DNA from: an uncultured Atopobium sp.
GTDB lineage: Bacteria; Actinomycetota; Coriobacteriia; Coriobacteriales; Atopobiaceae
Direction of reading: 5' to 3'
Assembly (NCBI GenBank): GCA_900555335.1
Contig: USKU01000068.1
Location: 1-6,568 of the forward strand
DNA: 6,568 nt
Shown: positions 1-5,697 of the stretch, one piece after another
Position numbering within the stretch: the first letter of the stretch is position 1
Layout: each line of letters starts with the position of its first letter
Translations under genes and position numbers: made by a program
Notes under the pieces: generated by a model
The model's input: the letters and a program-made list of their open reading frames with translations, nothing else
What the model was told of the DNA's origin: nothing
Databases searched by the model: none

Positions 1-1186
1 TGACAGGACCCGTTGCATACGAAGCCAAAATAGTTGCCATCATCACCATGCGATGATCATTACACGAGTCCACAATGCAGCTGACGGGCTGTTTTCCTCC
101 CGTGATACTAAGTTCTGTCTGATCTTCAGAGAGCTCAACGGTCACACCAAATGCCCTCAGTACGCTGCAGATACTTTGAACGCGGTCGGACTCTTTAAGA
201 CGAAGGCGCTGAATATTGGTAAGTCTACTTGTTCCAGGGATAAACGCAGCTAAGGCAGCAAGTACCGGAGCAAGATCGCACACCTCGGAGACAGAAATGG
301 TAAACGGCCGCAGGTGATCCATCATACAAGCTGCACCTTTTTGCTGGCTAGAAACACGTGCGCCCACAAGCGATAACGCGGCTAAGATAGCTCTATCTCC
401 CTGAACACTTTGCATTGAGAGCCCTGTGACCTCTACGCCTTGCCCAATTGCTCCTGCGGCAAGCCATGGCGCAGCGTTTGACCAATCTCCTTCGATTGAA
501 TAAACGCCTGGACAAACGTAGTGTTGAGGTTCAATGGTATAGGTGGCATTCTTTGCATCAAATACAGTAGTAACGCCAAAGTCTTTCAATACGTGCTCTG
601 TGATAGCCAGATAGTCTTTTGACTGGATGGACCCTGTAATCTGTATTGTTGAAGATTCGTTTAACAAAGGTAATGACAGCAAAAGTCCAGAAATAAATTG
701 AGATGAAATATCTCCTGGTAGCTCAAATAAACCGCCAATAAGTTTGCCTGAAACCTCAAGGATCTTCTCGTCTTGCCAGCTAAAAGACATACCATGGGCA
801 GAGAGTTCTGAGACAAGCGGCTCTAGGGGTCGAGAAAAGAGTCTTCCTTCTGCAGAAATTGTGGCGTTTACGTTTAGCACGCCCAGAAGGGGGAGTAAAA
901 ACCTGAGCGTGGTGCCAGATTCTTTGCAGTTAAGCTGCACATTTTGAGGGCGATTTTGCTCTTTTGCAGGGACAACTCTAAATCCCTGTTTGGTTCTAGC
1001 GATAGTGGTGCCTAAAGCTTTAAGACAATCAACAGTTACTTGAATGTCCTCTGATGTGTAAGGACAGGTAATGTTGGTAGTGCCGTTTGCAAATGAAGCG
1101 CAGATGAGCGCGCGATGAGCGCATGATTTTGACGGGATGGCTTCTACCGTTCCAAACAAATCATGAGGAGTTATTGAAACATCCAT
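1..1186 (-). CDS. aroA: 3-phosphoshikimate 1-carboxyvinyltransferase (EPSP synthase), C-terminus cut by window edge
   Basis: Transfers the enolpyruvyl group of PEP to shikimate 3-phosphate, the sixth step of the cytosolic shikimate pathway. I read 395 open codons from ATG at 1186 down to position 2; the family is usually about 420-440 residues, so roughly 25-45 are missing beyond the window. Visible motifs: PSKSCAHRAL at 18-27 (Lys20, Ser21 and Arg25 bind substrate), ESGTTLR at 89-95, SSQF at 161-164, DLAPVLAALA at 304-313 with the catalytic Asp304, the family signature RLRLKESDR at 327-335, and NDHRM at 376-380. The start is supported by a GGAG at 1197-1200, about 10 nt upstream; a nearby GTG is out of frame. 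The SGTTLRF stretch has Phe96 where E. coli AroA has Pro101. It is transcribed divergently from the aldolase at 1289. No frameshift is seen. Confidence 0.97.
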   Translation of the reverse strand, partial: MDVSITPHDLFGTVEAIPSKSCAHRALICASFANGTTNITCPYTSEDIQVTVDCLKALGTTIARTKQGFRVVPAKEQNRPQNVQLNCKESGTTLRFLLPLLGVLNVNATISAEGRLFSRPLEPLVSELSAHGMSFSWQDEKILEVSGKLIGGLFELPGDISSQFISGLLLSLPLLNESSTIQITGSIQSKDYLAITEHVLKDFGVTTVFDAKNATYTIEPQHYVCPGVYSIEGDWSNAAPWLAAGAIGQGVEVTGLSMQSVQGDRAILAALSLVGARVSSQQKGAACMMDHLRPFTISVSEVCDLAPVLAALAAFIPGTSRLTNIQRLRLKESDRVQSICSVLRAFGVTVELSEDQTELSITGGKQPVSCIVDSCNDHRMVMMATILASYATGPV

Positions 1187-1232
1187 TTTTCACACGCTCC
1201 ATAACTAATTGCTTGATGTAAGAATACCGCAG

Positions 1233-1262
1233 TTGAGTGTCAGAGAAGGATATGGTTAAAAT
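1233..1262 (+). promoter_or_regulatory. Candidate sigma-70-type promoter of the aldolase gene
   Basis: A TTGAGT -35 box (1233-1238) is followed after 18 nt by a TAAAAT -10 box (1257-1262). Shifting by one base gives TTAAAA with a TG two bases upstream and a 17-nt spacer. Transcription would start near 1269, leaving a leader of about 20 nt that contains the ribosome binding site. This is a match to consensus by eye only. Confidence 0.45.
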
Positions 1263-1274
1263 TGTTTGAAGATT

Positions 1275-1283
1275 AAAGGAGGA
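1275..1283 (+). promoter_or_regulatory. Strong Shine-Dalgarno site fixing the GTG start of the aldolase gene
   Basis: AAAGGAGGA lies 5 nt before the GTG at 1289 and is nearly a full complement of the 16S rRNA 3' end. It supports GTG rather than a later in-frame ATG (codon 39), which would remove the conserved Arg13 and Glu36. Confidence 0.85.
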
Positions 1284-1288
1284 AGCAA

Positions 1289-1915
1289 GTGAATAAGCCT
1301 TTTAGTGCCGTAACTCAGGTTTTACGTGGTTATACGTACAATCAGGTTAAAGCTGTCGTTGAGGTTCTTGTTGATTCTCCTGTACATAACGTTGAAGTAA
1401 CCATGAATACTCCAGAAGCTGCCTCGTTAATTCAGAAGCTGTCCAGTGAATATAGCTCTGATATCAATATTGGCGCTGGTACCGTACTTACTCTTGAAGA
1501 TCTGCGGACGGCTCATAAAGCTGGTGCTACGTTTGTTTTAGCACCAACACTGCTCTCTGAGGAGATGTTTGACTACTGCAAAGAGCATGAGATTTTAAGT
1601 GTTCCGGGAGCGTTTTCGCCAACAGAGATTGCACATGCATTTGCTCTTGGTGCAGATATTGTCAAAGTATTCCCCGCAAATGAGGTTAGTTATGGATACG
1701 CCAAAAAGGTATGCGAGCCTTTAGGAAACGTACCGCTTATGGCGGTTGGTGGCGTTACAACAGATACTATTGCTGACGTATTTGCTGGTGGTTATGCCTA
1801 TGTAGGAACTGCTAACGGCATCTTCAACAAAATCGATATCTTAGCTGAAGATAAGACTGCCTTAAACGAGTCACTACGTAAGCTTGCAGAAGAGTTGGAG
1901 CGTCTAGGACGTTAG
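1289..1915 (+). CDS. KDPG/KDPGal-family class I aldolase, DgoA-like active site
   Basis: A 208-residue cytosolic aldolase; the family (Eda, DgoA) is usually 200-215 residues. It is expected to form a Schiff base with pyruvate and make or split a 2-keto-3-deoxy (phospho)sugar acid. Seen: VLRG at 11-14 (Arg13), VEVTMNTP at 35-42 (catalytic Glu36), GAGTVL at 62-67, LAPTLL at 84-89, VPGAFSPTE at 105-113, the Schiff-base lysine in VKVFPA (Lys126), and AVGGVT at 152-157. Family knowledge: Eda has Thr161 at the position of Val153 here, while E. coli DgoA has Val154; the NTP after the Glu and the LRG motif are also DgoA-like. KDPGal-type stereoselectivity is therefore an inference. No kinase, dehydratase or transporter for sugar acids is adjacent. 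The gene sits alone between aroA and aroB, in the opposite orientation to both. KHG or another keto acid is an alternative substrate. Confidence 0.9.
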   Translation: MNKPFSAVTQVLRGYTYNQVKAVVEVLVDSPVHNVEVTMNTPEAASLIQKLSSEYSSDINIGAGTVLTLEDLRTAHKAGATFVLAPTLLSEEMFDYCKEHEILSVPGAFSPTEIAHAFALGADIVKVFPANEVSYGYAKKVCEPLGNVPLMAVGGVTTDTIADVFAGGYAYVGTANGIFNKIDILAEDKTALNESLRKLAEELERLGR

Positions 1916-2991
1916 TCTTCTTTTGCTAGCTCAATCAGCTGTTTAAGTTCTGTAAATGATTTGCGCTCAATACGTACATCACCAATGCCATAGATAAGCG
2001 CCATATCAATTGAATCTGTGTGGCTTTTCTTGTCATGAAGTGCTGCGCTGTAAAGTTCTTCCACAGTAAATGAAGTGCTGGTAGGAAGGTTATATGACTG
2101 CGTGAGTGTAATGATGTTCGCTGCGTCTTCAACAGAACAAAGATCAAGCTTGGAACAGGCTTTTGCCAACAGGGAAGTTCCAGCGGCCACACAGGAGCCG
2201 TGTCCAAGTTCGAAGTTGCTGAGCGTCTCAATAGCATGGCCAAGTGTATGGCCCAGATTGAGCAATTTTCTAGACCCTGCTTCTTTGAAGTCTGCTTCAA
2301 CGATTGATTTTTTTATTTTGATACACGCTTGAATGAGTTCTTGCCTATGCGGCACGTCGATGACCTGCACAGGGTTTCTCGCTAAAGAGATTGTATTGAA
2401 GAGCTCATGTCCAGATAGAACGCCATATTTAATAAGTTCTCCGCAGCTATCTTGCAAGAGGGGAGTCGGAATAGAGTTCAGCAGCTCAAGGTCAACAATA
2501 ACGGCCTTGGGGTTATAGAAGGCTCCAACCAGATTTTTTCCAAAGGGCAGGTCAATGGCAGTTTTTCCACCAATCGAGGAGTCAATCATTGCCAAAAGCG
2601 AGGTGGGAATGTGGATGAGCGCACAGCCGCGCATGTAGGTAGCTGCAGCAAATCCCGCAAGATCGCCAATAACGCCTCCACCAAGAGCTACGACAATGTC
2701 TTCTCGCGTAAAACGGTTTTCTGCAAGGACGCTTACCAGCTTTTGATACGACTCAAATGATTTTTCATGCTCACCTGTGGGAACTTCGGCAGTTGTGACA
2801 GAAAAACCAGCTGACTCTAACGAGGCGAGAAGGTCTGCGCCAAAGAGCTTGTTCAAATTTGGATGAGTGACCACAAGAATCTTTGACCCTGAGGTGTAGG
2901 AATGAATGAGGTTGCCGGCCTGCGCAAGCAGGTGATGCCCTACATGAATTTGATATGAGTCGGATGTTAGGTCAACAGAAATAGTATTCAT
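1912..2991 (-). CDS. aroB: 3-dehydroquinate synthase
   Basis: Converts DAHP to 3-dehydroquinate, the second step of the shikimate pathway, using NAD+ and a divalent metal in the cytosol. At 359 residues it has the usual family length. Seen: PTGEHEK at 71-77 and GGGVIGDLAGF at 104-114 (NAD binding), IPTSLLAMIDSSIGGKT at 128-144 with Lys143, GKNLVGAFYNP at 151-161, and the three expected metal ligands Glu185 (in CGELIKYG), His248 (in LNLGHTLGHAIE) and His264 (in LGHGSCVAAG). All key residues are present, so it should be active. The start ATG has GAGGAG only 3 nt upstream. Its stop codon (TAA, 1914-1912) overlaps the stop codon of the convergent aldolase gene, leaving no room for a dedicated terminator between them. 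It is divergent from the tRNA gene. Confidence 0.98.
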   Translation of the reverse strand: MNTISVDLTSDSYQIHVGHHLLAQAGNLIHSYTSGSKILVVTHPNLNKLFGADLLASLESAGFSVTTAEVPTGEHEKSFESYQKLVSVLAENRFTREDIVVALGGGVIGDLAGFAAATYMRGCALIHIPTSLLAMIDSSIGGKTAIDLPFGKNLVGAFYNPKAVIVDLELLNSIPTPLLQDSCGELIKYGVLSGHELFNTISLARNPVQVIDVPHRQELIQACIKIKKSIVEADFKEAGSRKLLNLGHTLGHAIETLSNFELGHGSCVAAGTSLLAKACSKLDLCSVEDAANIITLTQSYNLPTSTSFTVEELYSAALHDKKSHTDSIDMALIYGIGDVRIERKSFTELKQLIELAKED

Positions 2992-2994
2992 GAG

Positions 2995-3000
2995 CTCCTC
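2995..3000 (-). promoter_or_regulatory. aroB ribosome binding site, unusually close to the start and within a small inverted repeat
   Basis: On the minus strand GAGGAG ends 3 nt before the ATG, closer than the usual 5-9 nt. The site lies in ATGAG-GAG-CTCAT (3002-2990), a 5-bp stem with a 3-nt loop that would include part of the Shine-Dalgarno sequence and the first bases of the start codon. Confidence 0.6.
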
Positions 3001-3017
3001 ATTTGCTGGTTGAATTC

Positions 3018-3047
3018 ATTTTAGCATGGGAAAATACCGGATGAAAA
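3018..3047 (-). promoter_or_regulatory. Candidate promoter of aroB
   Basis: On the minus strand a TGC extension precedes a TAAAAT -10 box (3018-3023), an extended -10 arrangement. A weak -35 TTTTCA (3042-3047) lies 18 nt further upstream. Transcription would begin near 3011 and give a leader of about 20 nt. The call rests on consensus matching by eye. Confidence 0.55.
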
Positions 3048-3086
3048 TTACGCAAACCGTTACAAAAGGCAGTAAGTAGGCTGGGG

Positions 3087-3092
3087 TATACT
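3087..3092 (+). promoter_or_regulatory. Candidate -10 box of the tRNA-Arg promoter
   Basis: TATACT (5 of 6 matches to TATAAT) lies 10 nt before the first tRNA base, so transcription would start a few bases upstream of the mature 5' end. No clear -35 box is seen at 17 nt; a TTACAA at 3060-3065 is too far (21 nt). This promoter would be back to back with the aroB promoter. Confidence 0.5.
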
Positions 3093-3102
3093 TATGCACC
3101 AT

Positions 3103-3179
3103 GACTCCGTAGCTCAGTGGATTAGAGCGTTTGCCTCCGGAGCAAAAGGTCGTGGGTTCGAAACCCACCGGGGTCACCA
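3103..3179 (+). tRNA. tRNA-Arg, anticodon CCG, with encoded CCA
   Basis: A full cloverleaf folds by hand. The acceptor stem GACTCCG pairs with CGGGGTC (3169-3175) with one T-G wobble. The D stem is GCTC/GAGC (3112-3115 with 3125-3128), and the anticodon stem is TTTGC/GCAAA around loop CTCCGGA. The T arm is GTGGG-TTCGAAA-CCCAC. The anticodon CCG (3137-3139) reads the arginine codon CGG. The discriminator is A3176, followed by a genomic CCA at 3177-3179. No terminator is seen before the ATPase gene, which starts 40 nt downstream on the same strand. Confidence 0.97.
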
Positions 3180-3219
3180 CGTGTAAAAAACCGGCCATCA
3201 CTGACTGGAGATTGTTTAT

Positions 3220-5664
3220 ATGTCATTGCAAGACACTGCAGGCAAGAGTAGCAAACGTTTTGAAGAAACGTATGAAGGCTTGACGTCAAAAGAAGTTGCA
3301 GAGAGAGTATCTGCAGGTAAAGTCAATACTAATACAGACGTCAAAACCAAATCTATTGCTCAGATTATTGCAGAGCACAGCTTTACGCTCTTTAACATAG
3401 TTAATGTTTTGATGGCGCTGCTTGTTGTTGTAACGGGACAGTACAGAAACGCACTGTTCATGAGCGTAGTTCTTGCAAACTTGGTCATTGGTATTGTGCA
3501 AGAGATTCGTGCAAAACGCATGATTGACCGACTGTCTCTTATGACAGCTCAGAGTGTTTGTGTAATTCGTGACGGAAAAGATACCTTTATCAAACCAGAC
3601 GAGCTTGTCATTGATGATCTTGTGCGTTTGAAGACGGGCGATCAAATTCCTGCTGACAGTATTCTTGTGTCAGAGCACGTAAGCGTTGACGAAAGCCTTC
3701 TAACTGGTGAGGCAGAGCCTGTGCAAAAAACCGCAGGAGATGAGCTACTTTCGGGCAGTTTTGTCGAGAGGGGCAGTCTTGTTGGCAAGGTTTGTCGCGT
3801 AGGCCAGGAAGGCTACGCTGCACGTATTAACGCAGAAGCAAAGTTTGTTAAAGAGATCAACTCAGAGATTCTTACCACCATTAAGTCGATCATTCGTGCA
3901 GGCTCCATTGCGCTGATTCCGCTGGGTATTGGCCTTTTTGTCCGTACGTATTTCATTGGTCATGCAGATTTAAACGAAGCGCTTCTTTCGATGATTGCTG
4001 CCGTTATTGGCATGATTCCTCAAGGACTCGTTCTTCTCACCAGCTCGGTTCTTGCTATTGCAACTATTAGGCTTGGCCAGAAGAACGTTTTGGTTCAGCA
4101 GCAATACTGCATTGAAACGCTGGCACGTGTAGATACCCTTTGTTTGGACAAGACGGGCACTATCACCACAGGAAACATGGAAGTTGCTCGTGTTTTGGAT
4201 GCTTCGTTTACGCCAATTACTGAGGCTGCGGGTGCTCTGCAAGCGGCCGTAAACGTTGTCGGCGCAAACAAAGATGACGCTAACGATACGGCTACGGCAA
4301 TCCTTGCGTACGCATCCAAGCAGGGGATTCAAAGCAAACGTCCTTCTCGCGTTGTGGCGTTTTCCTCCAAGAGAAAGTACTCTGGCTGCGTCACTGAGGA
4401 CGGACAGGCATTCGTTATCGGTGCCGCCCAGTTTGTGCTTGGTCCCGAGGCAGCAGACGTTATTGCGTCGTCCGATGCGTTTGCGTCCATTGAACGCGTG
4501 CTGGTTGCCTGTAGCGTTGATGGATTTGACCAGAATGATACTTTCCAGGGAACTCCTCACCTCCTAGGTTATGTAGTGCTTAGGGATCAGATTAGAGAGA
4601 CCGCCCCACAAACCATTGCGTACTTCCTTGAGCAAGGCGTTGACCTGCGCGTTATTTCGGGCGATGACCCTCGTACTGTCTCGGCTATTGCGGAGCGAGC
4701 GGGAGTCCCTCATGCCGACGGTTGGGTAGATGCAACCACACTGCGCACAGAGGCAGATATTGCTGCAGCTGTTAAGAAGTACCACGTATTTGGTCGCGTT
4801 ACGCCAGAACAGAAGCGTGAGCTTGTTATTGCACTCCAGAATCTTGGCCACACCGTTGCCATGACCGGAGACGGCGTAAACGACATCCTGGCTCTGAGGC
4901 AGTCGGACTGCTCTATCTCTGTTGCTTCAGGTTCTGCCGCAGCTAGAAACGTTGCAGAGATTGTTCTGGCAGATAACGACTTTGCGCACATGCCAGAAGT
5001 TGTTGCTGAGGGTAGACGCTCTATCAATAACCTTCAGCGCTCTGCTGCGCTCATTCTTGTTAAGACGGTTTACACGGCAGCACTTGCGCTCTATTGCATT
5101 ATTGCGCCACCATATCCTTTTATTCCTGTTCAGATGTCGCTGCTTTCATTTGCAACCGTTGGCCTGCCATCGTTTGTGCTGGCACTTGAGCCAAATCACG
5201 ACCGCGTAAAGGGAAACTTCTTGGTCAACATTTTGCGCAAGTCCCTTCCAGCCTCTATTGCGGTTACCATCACGCTTGCGCTCCTTATGACTGCAGGTCA
5301 TCTGTTTAAGCTCAACTTGTCTCAGGTGTCTACGATGGCGCTTATCACCACCGCAACAGTTGGTTTTGCGCTGCTCAGAAGGATTTCTTTGCCGCTTACC
5401 AAGCTCCGCATTGCACTTCTTGTTGTATGCATTGCCATTGTTGTTGGTGGATGCACGGTAGCACAGGACTTCTTCCGTATTGCACCTCTTACTCCACGTA
5501 TCTTGCCATACTTGGCACTTTGTCTGGTGATTTCCGTTATCATCTTCAACAGAATTTCCGAGCGTTACATTCACAACTATGCAAAGGATCGATTCTTTGA
5601 CCTGGTTGTGAGATTAATGGGAGGAAAGTCAACTTATAGCTCTTCTGCTGATACAAACGATTAA
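3220..5664 (+). CDS. Cation-transporting P-type ATPase, CtpE/Exp7-like (possible Ca2+ pump)
   Basis: An 814-residue integral membrane pump that uses ATP through a phospho-aspartate intermediate. Seen in order: membrane helices about 55-72 and 76-94; actuator-domain motif LTGEA at 161-165 (TGES in most families); helices about 226-245 and 254-283 with MIPQGL at 265-270; phosphorylation motif DKTGT with Asp310; nucleotide-binding FSSKRKYSG at 381-389; GDDPRT at 481-486; TGDGVND at 549-555 with Asp551 and Asp555; then six helices between about 609 and 777. There is no N-terminal heavy-metal-binding domain and no CPC motif, which argues against a copper or zinc pump. GDGVNDILAL and the M6 sequence GLPSFVLALEPN resemble mycobacterial CtpE (linked to Ca2+) and streptococcal Exp7, so Ca2+ is the best guess, but the ion is inferred. 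A GGAG at 3207-3210 supports the start. The zinc-ribbon gene follows after 33 nt. Confidence 0.93.
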   Translation: MSLQDTAGKSSKRFEETYEGLTSKEVAERVSAGKVNTNTDVKTKSIAQIIAEHSFTLFNIVNVLMALLVVVTGQYRNALFMSVVLANLVIGIVQEIRAKRMIDRLSLMTAQSVCVIRDGKDTFIKPDELVIDDLVRLKTGDQIPADSILVSEHVSVDESLLTGEAEPVQKTAGDELLSGSFVERGSLVGKVCRVGQEGYAARINAEAKFVKEINSEILTTIKSIIRAGSIALIPLGIGLFVRTYFIGHADLNEALLSMIAAVIGMIPQGLVLLTSSVLAIATIRLGQKNVLVQQQYCIETLARVDTLCLDKTGTITTGNMEVARVLDASFTPITEAAGALQAAVNVVGANKDDANDTATAILAYASKQGIQSKRPSRVVAFSSKRKYSGCVTEDGQAFVIGAAQFVLGPEAADVIASSDAFASIERVLVACSVDGFDQNDTFQGTPHLLGYVVLRDQIRETAPQTIAYFLEQGVDLRVISGDDPRTVSAIAERAGVPHADGWVDATTLRTEADIAAAVKKYHVFGRVTPEQKRELVIALQNLGHTVAMTGDGVNDILALRQSDCSISVASGSAAARNVAEIVLADNDFAHMPEVVAEGRRSINNLQRSAALILVKTVYTAALALYCIIAPPYPFIPVQMSLLSFATVGLPSFVLALEPNHDRVKGNFLVNILRKSLPASIAVTITLALLMTAGHLFKLNLSQVSTMALITTATVGFALLRRISLPLTKLRIALLVVCIAIVVGGCTVAQDFFRIAPLTPRILPYLALCLVISVIIFNRISERYIHNYAKDRFFDLVVRLMGGKSTYSSSADTND

Positions 5665-5688
5665 ACTGAAGCACAAGCAAAGAGTTGT

Positions 5689-5694
5689 GGAGGG
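5689..5694 (+). promoter_or_regulatory. Ribosome binding site fixing the start of the zinc-ribbon gene
   Basis: GGAGGG lies 3 nt before ATG 5698, within the 33-nt gap after the ATPase stop codon. The gap holds no terminator-like hairpin, which supports translation from a shared ATPase transcript. A GTG at 5694 is out of frame. Confidence 0.7.
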
Positions 5695-5697
5695 TGT

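Larger units (their letters stand above)
1187..1288. other. Divergent intergenic region between aroA and the aldolase gene
   Basis: These 102 bases must hold the 5' signals of both aroA (minus) and the aldolase (plus). A reasonable plus-strand promoter is listed separately. On the minus strand I see CTGACA (1238-1243), followed after 17 nt by only a poor -10 match (TACATC, 1215-1220), so the aroA promoter is not convincingly located. The two candidate -35 boxes overlap at 1238, so the two promoters could interfere. I see no strong inverted repeat, T-box or attenuator in the region. Confidence 0.7.

Noticed and set aside
53..947. Plus-strand open frames at 53-253 and 744-947
   Set aside because: Both lie antisense inside aroA, whose conserved motifs are continuous on the minus strand, and their translations resemble no family.
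3103..3179. tRNA-Arg gene as an attachment site for an integrated element
   Set aside because: No integrase and no repeat of the tRNA 3' end is visible downstream, and the following genes look like ordinary chromosomal genes.
3016..3201. Minus-strand open frame of 61 codons containing GFEPTTFCSGG
   Set aside because: It runs antisense through the tRNA-Arg gene. This peptide pattern is a well-known artefact of translating the tRNA T arm and 3' end, and no ribosome binding site or family supports it.
3180..3219. Terminator or metal riboswitch between the tRNA and the ATPase gene
   Set aside because: The 40-nt gap holds only scattered CCGG and an A-run. There is no stable stem followed by a T-run, and it is too short for a known metal riboswitch.
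3970..4560. Minus-strand open frame of 196 codons within the ATPase gene
   Set aside because: It is antisense to the phosphorylation and nucleotide-binding domains of the ATPase; the translation is Arg/Ser/Asn-rich and shows no recognisable domain.
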